DNA of 64,000 nucleotides from Xanthoparmelia taractica. Its lineage: Eukaryota > Ascomycota > Lecanoromycetes > Lecanorales > Parmeliaceae. The stretch spans positions 36,971 through 100,970 of the forward strand of contig JANQBS010000146.1 in NCBI GenBank assembly GCA_033085395.1, in the 5' to 3' direction. This document shows, one piece after another, positions 44,719-55,465 of this stretch. Made by a program: the position numbers and the translations under genes. Each line of letters begins with the position of its first letter. Within the stretch, counting starts at the first letter, position 1. The notes beneath the pieces were generated by a model that was not told where the DNA came from, did not search any database, and saw only the letters and a program-made list of their open reading frames with translations.

Positions 44719-46888
44719 ATGAGGGCATTTTCGAATGCCACGGTCAGCGAACAGCCTACAGTATCGAATAGACGCCAACCTATTCGTCAGACACGTACCA
44801 ATCCTGCTAGAACTTCGACAAATGTCGTCCAACCTCAAGCGGGCGCCCTCGCCCAAGCGTCGGACGGTGACCGCAATGCAAACCCAGGATTTTATCCAGC
44901 AATTACACATTTCACAGACGCAATCACTGCATTACCGAAAGAGATGATTCGACACTACACCATGCTGAAAGAGGTTGATGCTAAGACACATGGCCCTGAA
45001 GCGCTCCTGGGGCAATACCTCAGCATAGCGCTGAAAGCTCCGACTCCCGTTCAACAGCAGGCACCTCGAACGCAAGCCAACAGAAGTGAAACTGCGACCC
45101 ATACTGCAACCTCAAACGATCTACCCTCTGCAGATAATGCGCAGAACGGGTCCCAGCCCAATGCGCTTGACGACCCTACAAACTTGGCTCGCCAAGCTCA
45201 CTTTAGTAATATGCGCTTGGCCATGCTTGAGATGCTCCAGACACTTGACGAAAAGAATCACGTCTTGAATACCGCAATTGACAGCCTCGACAAACAAATG
45301 AAACGCTGCAACAGCTCCTACCCCCACATTGAGGACGAGATCAGCGAAGAAGCACGGTATGGTAGCTTGACCCACTGGGCTTACACAGAAGAGAGCGCGG
45401 AGAAAAAGGGAATGATTGCGGGTGAGCGTACGAGACGAGCTGCGAATACAGCCGCAGCTGCAGCAGCTCAACAGGAGGCAGAAGGTGCGGCCATGCGAAG
45501 CGAAGCAAGACGTGAGGCCCTAGCAGCACGCAAGCACCGGAATCAACACGTTGACTCCGATTTCGATGATGGGCGAGCCATAAGCAAGAACGCGAAATCT
45601 GGCGGCAAAGGGCGAAAAGCCGCAGACGCAAATATCAGCACCACTGTGGGACTCGGCATATTGAACGGAGCTGCACCACCGAACAAGCGGCGCAAGGTTG
45701 AAAAACTGACGGGAAGTCTACCTGCTGAGAGGGCAATGGCTTCAGTGTACGGTTCCAATGGAGGCAATGGTCGGGGCCATGCCAGCAGTCCTAGAGACAT
45801 TCCGGGCAGTGAGGCGGCTGGAAAGAAAAGAGGTCGTGGAGGAAGTCTAGCCGTGAATGGGACAGGAAGGAAGAGGTAAGTGCAACTGCGCTGTTGGTAT
45901 CCGTATTTGTTAACGTTTCTTTTTCTAAGGACAAATACAAACGCATCAACTGTCAACCCATCATCTTTGGCCTCCTCGCCAGTCGTCGCCACGTTTGCCG
46001 CTGTAAAAGATCGTGGAGGTAGAAGTCCGGCGCCGGCGATGATGCAGCGGCTGCCATCGGCACGGGCTCGGCAGAATTCAACACAGTCCGCGGTGCAACT
46101 AGCCAGGAATCGTTCATCATCGACAAACCTGAAGGCTACAAACGGCAACGGCTTGCACGGTACAACGGCAGATGTTGACAAGGTGTCCGGTTTGACAGGT
46201 AGAACACTCGGGGACGTCAAAAGCTCTATGAAGGAGACAGTCAACGCTAAGGGGGAGCACCTTGTCGAGGACATTGGTACTGGCGACGGGGCGGGAGATA
46301 TGCGCGGTGGTCTTGTAGTGGGAAGCAAGAACCCTGATCGTTTGAAGCGCGAAGAGACAGAAAATGGTTCTAGCAGAACTCGCGGCGACAGACCACCGTC
46401 GATCTCTGTCTCAACTCGGGGAGGGAACAGCAAGGGACCGTCAAAGACGGCCACGCCCATCAATACCAGCTTTGCAGAGCCGCAGAAGAGTCGAGGACCA
46501 CGTGCTTCAGAGGTGCCTCTTAAGCGATCCCACAAGAAAGGAGCGGGTTTGGCAGCTCAGATGGCAGCCGCAGCTGCAGTGCAAGACGGGGAAGACTCTT
46601 CGATGCAAGGTGAAGAAGACGAAGAGGATGGACCTGGACAGGAAAGGTACTGCTACTGCGACGGGCCCAGCTATGGCGAAATGGTTGGCTGCGATGGTGA
46701 CAACTGTGAGAGAGAATGGTTCCATCTGAATTGTGTGGGGCTGAGTAGGGCACCTGCAAAAACTGGTAAGTCGTCTTTGTATCTTGGAAGTTTGTGGAGT
46801 CTGCTAAGCTGTTGCAGCGAAATGGTACTGCGATGAGTGCAAGGAGAATCTCAAAAGCGCTAAATTCAATGGCGCCAATGGGAGGTGA
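44719..46888 (+). CDS. ING-family PHD-finger chromatin protein
   Basis: Histone-reader subunit of a histone acetyltransferase or deacetylase complex (yeast relatives Pho23, Yng1, Yng2). Exons are 44719-45875, 45930-46765 and 46818-46888, giving 687 residues; introns are 54 and 52 bp. The N-terminal ING domain starts near residue 55 (FYPAITHFTDAITALPKEMIRHYTML) and continues into NMRLAMLEMLQTLDEKNHVL, with conserved Leu and Glu. A basic and low-complexity middle (about 240-600) is followed by a PHD finger at about 622-672 with Cys4-His-Cys3: CYCDG, GCDGDNCEREWFHLNCVGL, and WYCDECK. The Asp and Trp of DGDNCEREWFH are the residues that bind H3K4me3 in this family, so trimethyl-lysine reading is likely kept. 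Which of the three yeast paralogs it matches cannot be decided by eye; the long middle favours a Pho23-like role. Confidence 0.88.
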
Positions 46889-47450
46889 CACGGATTGTCT
46901 TAGTTGGCATCAAGCATCTGAAAGTATCATTCATTGCATGGCGTCTATACCAGGTGGTTTGGTATGTGCGGCAAGCTGTCTCATCGAATATGGTCGATGA
47001 TTTGTATTACGCTTGCATAAGGGCAATATTTGTCCAAATCAAAACAAAATATCCTCATCCTTACGCAGATTTGAAAACTTCCCTCCTTGTATCAATATCT
47101 TAAGGATTGGGTAACCAAAGGTCAGTCCACGACTTGACCACGAAGTCTTGTCAGCAAAACATGGTCGAGAGCCAAGCCCCTGTCGGTAGGGCTGAACGAT
47201 GTGTCAACCAAAACTTCCGACGAATTACCATCAAAATTATCACCAGCGGCAAATGCATTGCTCAAATCCCCAACTGGCATTCTTCATTATGGCGGGATAT
47301 GCTGGCGAGGCTTCGGACCCTGGTATGTTAACTCACATGTAATACTGCCCTAGTCTTTGCTTTAGAATCGTTGTCCGAAGTACGCTTGTCCTTGCAAGGT
47401 CCGATCAGCTCAACATCAGAGCGACCTGAAAGCAGAAGCAAATCCCAGCC
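46889..47450. other. intergenic, ING 3' side to prenyltransferase
   Basis: 562 bases; no gene seen. Confidence 0.5.
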
Positions 47451-48625
47451 ATGCCTTCCATGCATCTTTCCCAAATCCGCAGATGGCTTCTGCAGTCTCC
47501 TCCTGTGGAGTGGGGTATTATGCACCTCCGCGAGCTCCTGATTGGTGCCTTGCGGCAGGGACCTATACCTCAGCATGTAGCTTTCGTGATGGACGGAAAC
47601 AGACGTTTCGCCAGGACACATGGAATAGAGACGCTGGAAGGGCATAATCTGGGGTTTGAAGCACTGGCGCGAGTGAGCCGCCGAAATCAAATCTGGGACA
47701 CCGAGCAATTGAACTGAAATGATCGAATGTGTAGATCCTGGAAGTCTGCTACAAATCTGGCGTCAAGGTCGTCACAATCTACGCCTTCAGCATTGAGAAC
47801 TTCAAGCGGTCAAAATACGAAGTGGATGCGCTTATGGAAATGGCAAAAGTAAAGCTATCACAATTGGCGCAGCACGGCGACCTGCTAGATAGGTACGGAG
47901 CCTGTATCAGGATCCTGGGGCAGCGTGAGCTCATAAAGAAAGATGTTTTGGAAGCTGTCGATCGAGCTGTTGCCATGACGGAGCACAACAAAGATGCAGT
48001 CCTGAACGTCTGCTTCCCATACACCTCCCATGACGAGATGACCACGGCCATACGAGACACAGTGATCGAGTACTCGAAACCTCTACCCTCCCAAAATCGT
48101 CCTTTCTCCGAGTCACATATCGCCCATACCATCAGGTCTCGACGTCTCTCAGCTACCAAACCAACGGTTCGATCACATTCTCCGTCCGCAGGCGCTACTT
48201 CCGACACGGAAGATTCAGTTCCATCGAACTCTTCGTCCATCACCCTATATCCAGATTCTCCTTCCGATCCTTTAGTCCCAGACGACGATGGGGATGCCAA
48301 GTACCGCGAAACGTACCCGGATGCTGAAAGCATCACATCTGAGAGCTTGGATGATCACATGTATACTGCCGGCCTTCCTCCTCTGGAGCTCCTCGTGCGG
48401 ACGTCTGGAGTTGAGAGACTAAGCGATTTCTTACTTTGGCAATGCCACCAAGATACGGAAATCGTGTTTTTGGAAACCTTGTGGCCTGATTTTGATCTGT
48501 GGACGTTTCTACCGGTATTGGTGGAATGGCAGTGGAAGCGGGAGAAAGGAGTTGAGAGAGCAATGGGAATGCGCAACGATACCACTAATATTGATGGAAG
48601 GCGTTTGAAGATTAAGGACCGATGA
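47451..48625 (+). CDS. cis-prenyltransferase, dehydrodolichyl diphosphate synthase type
   Basis: Elongates farnesyl diphosphate with isopentenyl diphosphate to make the dolichol precursor for protein glycosylation (yeast Rer2/Srt1). Exons are 47451-47672 and 47735-48625 with a 62-bp intron, giving 370 residues. Catalytic motifs: FVMDGNRRFAR (about 45-55, Asp binds Mg-diphosphate), GHNLGFEAL, the helix LEVCYKSGVKVVTIYAFSIENFKR rejoined by splicing, and RTSGVERLSDFLLWQ (about 296-310) near the C-terminus. So it is the catalytic rather than the Nus1-type subunit, which lacks these residues. An acidic/Ser-rich insert at about 186-280 (SDTEDSVPSNSS, PDDDGD) separates two halves of the fold. Confidence 0.92.
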
Positions 48626-49096
48626 TATCCGAGTAGGCGGGAGCTCAAGAAACTTAGACTCACTTAGATGAAGATAAATTAATTACCTTACCAAGTAAGG
48701 TAAGATCTTACTTCTACGTACTTTACTTGTAACGTGCATAATGCATTTGATCTGCATTGCACAAAACTCTAATATTTCCGAGTTGCTGGTCAAATTGAGG
48801 CTCTCAAACTGCCGGCTTGGCAAGAATATTTCAATGACGAAAACATGACGAAGAGCATCTCAAACATATACTATTTTAGTCCCGTACCGTTATCTTGTAT
48901 AATTGTATTCCAAAAGCTTCCCGTACTACCTGCCTTGATTTGAGCACCCGCTCATATTAAATTACTTTACCTACTTTACTTTAGCCGAAGTCATGATCCA
49001 AGTCAAAATGACCTACTACTTAAACTCACTACGACAAAATGCATTCTCCACAATCAAGTCCATACTTGCTTCGAGCACTTGCTCGAGGCCACGACC
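48626..49096. other. AT-rich intergenic with palindromes
   Basis: 471 bases, more AT-rich than the flanks, with TTAC/GTAA motifs (also ttactttacctactttacttta at about 48962-48984) and the palindromes listed separately. Confidence 0.55.
48683..48711. repeat. nested palindromes TTACCTTAC/GTAAGGTAA
   Basis: A 9-bp perfect inverted repeat with a three-base spacer (48683-48691 and 48695-48703) is followed by, and overlaps, a 12-bp perfect palindrome gtaagatcttac (48700-48711). Confidence 0.7.
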
Positions 49097-50494
49097 ATGC
49101 TCTTTCCATGTTTGCTCCGACGCAGCCTCTGGATTCTTATTCTCCCCTTCATCATCATCACAGCTCTCATCCTTACACAGACTCGCATTCGCCATAGCAT
49201 TCCCGGCCCACTCGGACGCGCCAAAGAGCCTACACCTACCGTTAAACCGACACCGATCCATAAACCCAGCTCCACCGCCGTTCCCACCCCGGTTGTAGAC
49301 GCCTTCCCTCTCGCTGCATCTGCGACATCGCCAGCTGACCTGCCTCCGATTCCACCATGGAATGCCCCTCCCACTCCTCATATCAACGAACCGACTCCAC
49401 TCTTCATTGGCTTCACCCGCAATTGGCCTCTCCTGCAACAGACTGTCGTTTCCTACATCACAGCAGGATGGCCTCCCGAAGACATCTATGTAATTGAGAA
49501 CACCGGGGTCATGCATTCCAATTCCCGTAATCTTCTCACTCTCCAGAACCCTTTCTATCTTGACCATCACCGCTTGACCAAGATCTTTCGTGTCAATGTC
49601 ATCTCCACCCCCACTCTCTTCACTTTTGCTCAACTGCAAAACTTTTATACCTTTACGGCATTGGAGAACAACTGGTCGCATTACTGGTGGGCTCATATGG
49701 ATACCGTCGTCCTAAGCGACGAGGAATGGACTGATGAACCGTACAAGTCTCTTTACTTGCGCGCCGTCGATGTCCTACGGGAGACCTTGGATCCCGCCTG
49801 GGGTCCGCTTGCCACGCGATGGTTTTCCTACGATAAATTAGCACTAGTGCGGACCCAGGCATTCGTGGATATTGGTGGTTGGGATACCATGATACCGTTC
49901 TACATGACCGATTGCGATATGCATGAAAGACTGTGGATGAGAAAATTTAGAATCGAAGCTGCAGAGGCAGGGAGGGTGTGGGACGTTCATACCTCCCTCG
50001 ACAATCTGGAGCGATTATACAAACGTGGTGGTGATGTTACAAAGGCGAAGGCTAAGAGAGAAGGCACCACAAACCTCCAGCGAGGGAAGCCAGATGTCCA
50101 GCGCAACTCTGCCGCCTATCAGGAACTCGTGCATAGTCTTAACGTGTTGCAGAACCTCAAATCGAATGCCGAAGGCGGACGGAATACTTGGCAGGCACGG
50201 CAACGCGGAGGCCAAGGCGAATCCTTTTATAGAGATCCCGAGGGCTTTGAAAAGGGTATCTGGATGTGGATGGACTTTGGTCGTGACGTGTACACGGAAA
50301 AATGGGGCAGGGGAGCATGTGACCTCAGGGAAGCAGGACTAGTTGAGGAAGATGCATGGAGACTCGTGAAGGACTGGGAAAACCCAAACGTTCAGAAGCA
50401 ATTTAAGCTCGATAGGGAAAAGGAAGCCAAAGAGCAAATGGTTAAGGCGGAGGTAAAGGAGAAGGAGGGAGCGAAGGAAGACGCTTCTGCATGA
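49097..50494 (+). CDS. type II membrane protein, glycosyltransferase-like
   Basis: Single-exon gene of 465 residues; the frame is open to 49079 but the first ATG is at 49097. It has a short cytosolic N-terminus, a signal-anchor helix (about 10-28, LWILILPFIIITALILTQT), a Pro/Thr-rich stem (about 40-100) and a luminal domain. The luminal part has the features of a GT-A-like glycosyltransferase: a strand-turn start (LFIGFTRNWPLLQQTVVSYITAGWP), IYVIENTG, NWSHYWWAHMDTVVLSDEEW where an Asp-containing MDT motif sits at the place of a DxD, and DIGGWDTMIPFYMTDCDMHERLW. The sugar and acceptor cannot be inferred. The C-terminal tail is Lys/Glu-rich. I recognise the pattern but no named ortholog. Confidence 0.7.
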   Translation: MLFPCLLRRSLWILILPFIIITALILTQTRIRHSIPGPLGRAKEPTPTVKPTPIHKPSSTAVPTPVVDAFPLAASATSPADLPPIPPWNAPPTPHINEPTPLFIGFTRNWPLLQQTVVSYITAGWPPEDIYVIENTGVMHSNSRNLLTLQNPFYLDHHRLTKIFRVNVISTPTLFTFAQLQNFYTFTALENNWSHYWWAHMDTVVLSDEEWTDEPYKSLYLRAVDVLRETLDPAWGPLATRWFSYDKLALVRTQAFVDIGGWDTMIPFYMTDCDMHERLWMRKFRIEAAEAGRVWDVHTSLDNLERLYKRGGDVTKAKAKREGTTNLQRGKPDVQRNSAAYQELVHSLNVLQNLKSNAEGGRNTWQARQRGGQGESFYRDPEGFEKGIWMWMDFGRDVYTEKWGRGACDLREAGLVEEDAWRLVKDWENPNVQKQFKLDREKEAKEQMVKAEVKEKEGAKEDASA

Positions 50495-50976
50495 AAGGTT
50501 CGCATAAGCTCATGCAGCTCATGCAGCTAGTCCATGTGGCCGAACGGACAGGGTTTATGGAACAGCATAGCAATGGGCGTTCGGGGGCAGGTTTAAGCAA
50601 TACACATATACCCAGGGGCAGTTCCTTTCAAAACCTTGCAGCAACCGTATTTTTATAATAAACAAAACTATTCACCATCTTGTCCAATTTGTTGTCCGAA
50701 AGAGACACTGAACAACGTACCTACTATTTCAGTATTAGTACGATCTTTAGATCCGAAAAAGCCGGGCTCAGATCGAACGCCGCTTTTAGCTGAGGCTTTT
50801 GCAATCTGCTATCCCACACCAATGTGTATATGTCACATTAATGTACTACACACTTTGTTGAACTCTTCTTGACCTCATTCATTAATACATGCTGGCAATT
50901 GGTTACTGCGTTATGCTATTTTACCTCTTTATGAAGCCAGTTTAGCATTTACTTGCCCAAGAGGCCTTCTCTAAAT
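50495..50976. other. intergenic
   Basis: 482 bases, no gene seen; contains promoter of the next gene. Confidence 0.5.
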
Positions 50977-53900
50977 ATGTTCTCCTACCTCCATGGTATA
51001 CGTCCTAACAACAGGCGCTCAGCTATCCCACAAGCTGCAGCCCCTCCCCCAAGTACTACCTCACGATACTACCATGAAGGTTCTTTATCATTCCAAGCTC
51101 CTTCCACTTCCAATTTGGATCCTCCACGTCCACGAACCTCTCAAAATCATAGTCTCAACGGGTCGCCCGTCTCCTCCAGTCCTCCTGTACTGCCACCGAT
51201 CCCACGCGTTGCTTCACAAAGAGAGTCAGAGAGGGCAGGGGATAGAGATGCTTGGATTCACAAAGAAGGCCCCGCACCTTGGGAACTACAGGAGCGTCCC
51301 CCACGACAAATTGCATCAGTACCACAACTCCCGGTGCCAGAAGACAGCTCCAGTACTTCAATGGCACTGAAAGATCCCCCGAACGGAATATCTGGAAGCT
51401 CTGCGATTGGTAAAATTCCGACACGTTCAGATCAGACCCAATCCCAGGCCCCCACGGGCAGGCCGAGGCGGCCAATTGACGCAGCTTACGAGTCTATGCG
51501 GTCTTATAACGAACCGCTAGATCGACAATCCTTAGATACCCGCCCAGGAAATCAAACGCTTATACCTGAGCCTTTACGACGCCCTCCACCGCCGCCAAAG
51601 CCGTCCCACCATGAACCTGAAATCCAACGGCAGGCCCCACCTCCACCTGGCAAACCCTCTCAGCAAGCGCAGTCAGCGTCGACTCTGAATCGTCATGGCA
51701 AGACTAGGCTCAATCTTCTCAACCCAATGTCTCTTTTGGCACGTCGGAGGCCATCACAGGCAGCGGAGGCAGCGTATTCACAGAGTCAAACTACATCTGG
51801 CATGCCGCTGCCGGATGACTATGACCCAAGAATACGTGGGAAAAAGGTACACGACTTCAGCGCTCCGCGACCAGGACGCAACGACTCCTTCAGTGAGTCC
51901 ATTACCCCCGCAGCACAAATCAAGGAAAAGAGAAGGTCCTCAGAAATCAGCCAAAAGAGAATATCTCCTCACCCGGGTGCTTCATTCCTGGAGGATGAAA
52001 GTCCTAGCAGCACTGAGAGGGAGCATACTCCAGTCTTTAGGGAGAACTTTGACGACAACATAGAGTCATGGCACGACGACCTTGACAGTCCTGCTAAACG
52101 CCAGACATCGGCATTCGTGTACAAAATGTCTCTCCAAGAGGCCCAGCCAGAACCAAATCCATCATCCTTACCGGCTTTCGCACGTGCCCTACCTCCGAAA
52201 GTACCCCCAAAGGCCATTCAAACGCTTTCAAGCAGTATCGATGCCATTCGGAAACCCTCCTCCCCACCTCCGAGGCCTCCTCTTGAGAAGGTGCTGGAAT
52301 CTCCCCTTCCAAATCAGGAATTTCCTCAACCAGCTCCACCTGTCTCGCCACCAAAAACACGATCCCGATCAACTTCGCTTTCCGATTTGAACTTCGATGG
52401 TCCGGGCTCTCCACGTCGCTACAAGAGCAATGCATCCCGTTTCAGCTTTGACCTTGCTGGCGTAGGCTCAGCTGCTCAGGAACAGCTACTAGAAGAGAGG
52501 CACCGGCAGCAGATAACCAAACGAAGAGAACGTGAAATTGTAGTCTCTGATGACAATGAAATGTCCGACGAAGATGAATATGCTGATTATGATGACATTG
52601 ACGATGATGATGGCTTGGAGGAAAAGATACCCGGAGTTAATGCTGACGACGGAGACTTTGAATCACCTCACATGCAACAAGTCACTGAAATGAGCTTCAT
52701 ATCTCCTAACAAGTCTTCGTTCGACAGCGCCTTAAGTCCTGTGAGCACAGGTCTCACTTCACCGGGCACACCGCGCGACAACCAAGGTCATCAAAATGGC
52801 TTTGTAATCTCCGAGTCATCACCGAAATTGGCAGAGCTACAGCTCGAATTATCTCAGAGTCTGTCGAAGCAGAATAACTCGCGTCCGAAATCCGTCCCTA
52901 GTGTAGCAAGTAACCCAAGTTTTAATGTCCAACCTTTGCCACGAGAAATTGCATCTGAAAGCAATCTGGCTGGTCTGCCAAGCCGTTATGAGTATGAAGA
53001 TGATGACGATATGTACTTCGATGATGGACTGATCGAGGACATTGGTGATGAAGAGAATCAAGGGTTCGACGAATCAGTATTCGATGACGATACAAGCAGA
53101 GTGTATGGGCTACCGCTGAGAGACTTGAAGCCTCTACAATTGCCTCCAAACGTAGACAATCCTACAATAAGCCAGGTCAAAGGACAAGACACATATGTGG
53201 CTCGCCAGTCTTCGAGCAAGTTCGACAATGATAATCCTACCATTGCAGAGTCGCCAGAAGATAATGCTACTGCGGCCGAATTGATGGACTCGGTAGCGGA
53301 TATGAAACAGCTGACGCGAGGAAGCTTTAGCCAAACTGCTGGTCTTACGCAAGACAATCTGGGCCTTCACGATCAATTAGCAATGGCGGCCAATCAAGCA
53401 GAGCTCGCTGGAAAATTTCAGCGGTCATACAGCCTGGCAAGCACCCAAGAGTCCAACGACGCTTTCGATAAATTGGCGCATGCATACAACAACAACAACC
53501 AAATGGCGCTACCTGTGGACAAATTTTCAGACCCTAGGATGGATGAAGACGGCGAAGACTTCGCCTTCGATGACGCCCACATTGGCTTCGACGACGAAGA
53601 AGCGGACGACACGATCATTGCAGCCGCTAACGCCGAGGCTCTCGAAAACGATGATGACGGATTCTACGGTCAAGAGTTCGGTTTCTTTGCCCGTGCATCC
53701 GGCTCGAGCCAATCCGAATATGTCCATGGCGGCTACTTTGGCCCCCGAGCGCTCGAAGGTATCCATAGGATGAACAGCGGCCGTGAGAACAAAGACCCCA
53801 GTCTCACGCCAATCACGGAGCGAAGCGAATGGAGCAACCGCAACTCTGCCATCTCGCTTGCGATGCACGGCTATCCCCTTTCAGCTCAGTATCCGTCGAA

Positions 53901-54492
53901 TCCGCAACTGGTAAGCTTGACGAACGTGCCGGAAGACGAGATGTCACTCGAAGCTCTGCAAAAATTGCGCCGTGGAGCTTGGGGTGGCAGTAATGGTAGT
54001 CTGCAAAGTAGCAGCAATAGTCAAAACAGTGGTTCACCAATAACCTATCTCCCACCAGGCATGATTGTCCCGTCGCTGCTACAACCAGCGAATAATAACG
54101 GGCAGCTTGTGAATGCGAGCAATCAAAACCTCGCAGGCTCTTTCCACAGCTTTTCCTCTAGCAACGGTCATCCGTCCTCAGCCGACAGTGATCCTTCTCC
54201 TTTGCTGGAAAGTCCCACCGTAACCCTCTCGACCTCCCAGCCCGGCCTCCACATACAACAGCCGATAGGCCCGCCACCGCCTCCACCGGCCGAGAACACG
54301 TCACCAGTACGGAGGAATGCCGTCAATGGAAAGAGCCCCTGGGCGCCGAGCCACAGTAGGAATAGCAGTGGGGCAGAAAGTGTGAGTTACAGAGAAGAGG
54401 GCGGCAAGTGGGTCTGCGAGAAACGAAGAGTGGACGCGACGGGGGAGGTAGAGGTGCTCGGGAGGAGTGTTGTTGAAGGAGGAAGGATATGA
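50977..54492 (+). CDS. large intrinsically disordered protein
   Basis: Intronless, 1171 residues. The start MFSYLHGIRPNNRRSAIP is the first ATG; eight upstream codons are open but lack one. I think the N-terminal Met-Phe-Ser-Tyr-Leu-His-Gly and a central block (HDFSAPRPGRNDSFSESITPAAQIKEKRRSS) are conserved in filamentous ascomycetes, but I know no function. Almost the whole chain is Pro/Ser/Asn/Gln-rich. Notable parts: poly-Pro stretches (about 205-230) like SH3 or WW ligands, acidic patches (DDNEMSDEDEYADYDDIDDDD, about 525-550; EDDDDMYFDDG, about 675), repeated short acidic motifs with aromatic residues (FAFDDAHIGFDDEEADD), and no transmembrane helix. Many SP and TP sites suggest phosphorylation by proline-directed kinases. 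Confidence 0.75.
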   Translation: MFSYLHGIRPNNRRSAIPQAAAPPPSTTSRYYHEGSLSFQAPSTSNLDPPRPRTSQNHSLNGSPVSSSPPVLPPIPRVASQRESERAGDRDAWIHKEGPAPWELQERPPRQIASVPQLPVPEDSSSTSMALKDPPNGISGSSAIGKIPTRSDQTQSQAPTGRPRRPIDAAYESMRSYNEPLDRQSLDTRPGNQTLIPEPLRRPPPPPKPSHHEPEIQRQAPPPPGKPSQQAQSASTLNRHGKTRLNLLNPMSLLARRRPSQAAEAAYSQSQTTSGMPLPDDYDPRIRGKKVHDFSAPRPGRNDSFSESITPAAQIKEKRRSSEISQKRISPHPGASFLEDESPSSTEREHTPVFRENFDDNIESWHDDLDSPAKRQTSAFVYKMSLQEAQPEPNPSSLPAFARALPPKVPPKAIQTLSSSIDAIRKPSSPPPRPPLEKVLESPLPNQEFPQPAPPVSPPKTRSRSTSLSDLNFDGPGSPRRYKSNASRFSFDLAGVGSAAQEQLLEERHRQQITKRREREIVVSDDNEMSDEDEYADYDDIDDDDGLEEKIPGVNADDGDFESPHMQQVTEMSFISPNKSSFDSALSPVSTGLTSPGTPRDNQGHQNGFVISESSPKLAELQLELSQSLSKQNNSRPKSVPSVASNPSFNVQPLPREIASESNLAGLPSRYEYEDDDDMYFDDGLIEDIGDEENQGFDESVFDDDTSRVYGLPLRDLKPLQLPPNVDNPTISQVKGQDTYVARQSSSKFDNDNPTIAESPEDNATAAELMDSVADMKQLTRGSFSQTAGLTQDNLGLHDQLAMAANQAELAGKFQRSYSLASTQESNDAFDKLAHAYNNNNQMALPVDKFSDPRMDEDGEDFAFDDAHIGFDDEEADDTIIAAANAEALENDDDGFYGQEFGFFARASGSSQSEYVHGGYFGPRALEGIHRMNSGRENKDPSLTPITERSEWSNRNSAISLAMHGYPLSAQYPSNPQLVSLTNVPEDEMSLEALQKLRRGAWGGSNGSLQSSSNSQNSGSPITYLPPGMIVPSLLQPANNNGQLVNASNQNLAGSFHSFSSSNGHPSSADSDPSPLLESPTVTLSTSQPGLHIQQPIGPPPPPPAENTSPVRRNAVNGKSPWAPSHSRNSSGAESVSYREEGGKWVCEKRRVDATGEVEVLGRSVVEGGRI

Positions 54493-55465
54493 CAAGGTCG
54501 TAACGTATGGTATATCGACGAATATGCTTACTGAAAGGACAGGGAGATTAATATACGGGAGGTTGGCATGAGTGACGGGCGAGGCGTTTTCCACGACTTT
54601 AGGGTGGGCCGATTTATTATATACTTCTAGAGATACCCAGCGGTGGAAAACTCACTCGCTTTTGCTTGGTCGTTATATTCATCGTTCATAGTTTTACAAA
54701 CAAGTCGGCGGCAATGACAATACAATCAATACAATCTGACCTCATCTAATCAATCTCTCTCTCTCTCTCTCACCATGGCATCAACCAGCTTCTCCTCCCT
54801 TTCTCAACCCTTTATCCTTTGGGGGTAGGGGCAGCGGTATGTTGTGGTAGTAGAAGTAGATGAAGACGAAGATATAAGGGGAGCCGATATCTCACCAGTG
54901 TATCTGGGTCGAAAAAGGGTGGCGAGAGCTGGGATTTCTGTTTCTCTGCTGTTGGTGTTGGAATATTGCTCTGAAGGTACGTAGCATCAGCGTCTTGCTT
55001 CGATGGCTCCGTGATTCTGGTTGTGGAACTGGGACTGGGCCATGGTCTTTCTTTGTAGATGACGAAAGCGGTAATTGGGAATATTGCTCGAAATGGAACC
55101 GAAACATTTTGCAGAAAAGAAGAGGAGAGGTCAACAACGTGTATCGTAAGATACCAAGGCCAAAAGTTTCTACGTGGAGAAAAAAACTCATTTTGGACAT
55201 TGATACAGTAAGTTAGTTAAAAATACATGGATTCGTATTGATACATAATGGGGCCCTGCCCAGGGAGGCTTTTCGTTCACGGACTATAGTTATACAATTC
55301 TTCATTTACCTATTCCAATCCAACCCTTGTTTGATCTTCGAGCTCGCAGACCTACCCAACTCTCTCATGGTGGGCCTCGTTTCAGAATCGTCTTTTGAAC
55401 CGCTAATAACATCATTCTCTGCCGTTTCTTTCCGCATTAATCCCAAACTGTACCTTCTGTTCCCG
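54493..55465. other. intergenic between convergent genes, (TC)n repeat
   Basis: 973 bases. A (TC)9 run lies at 54754-54771. No gene supported; small frames on both strands overlap. Confidence 0.5.
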
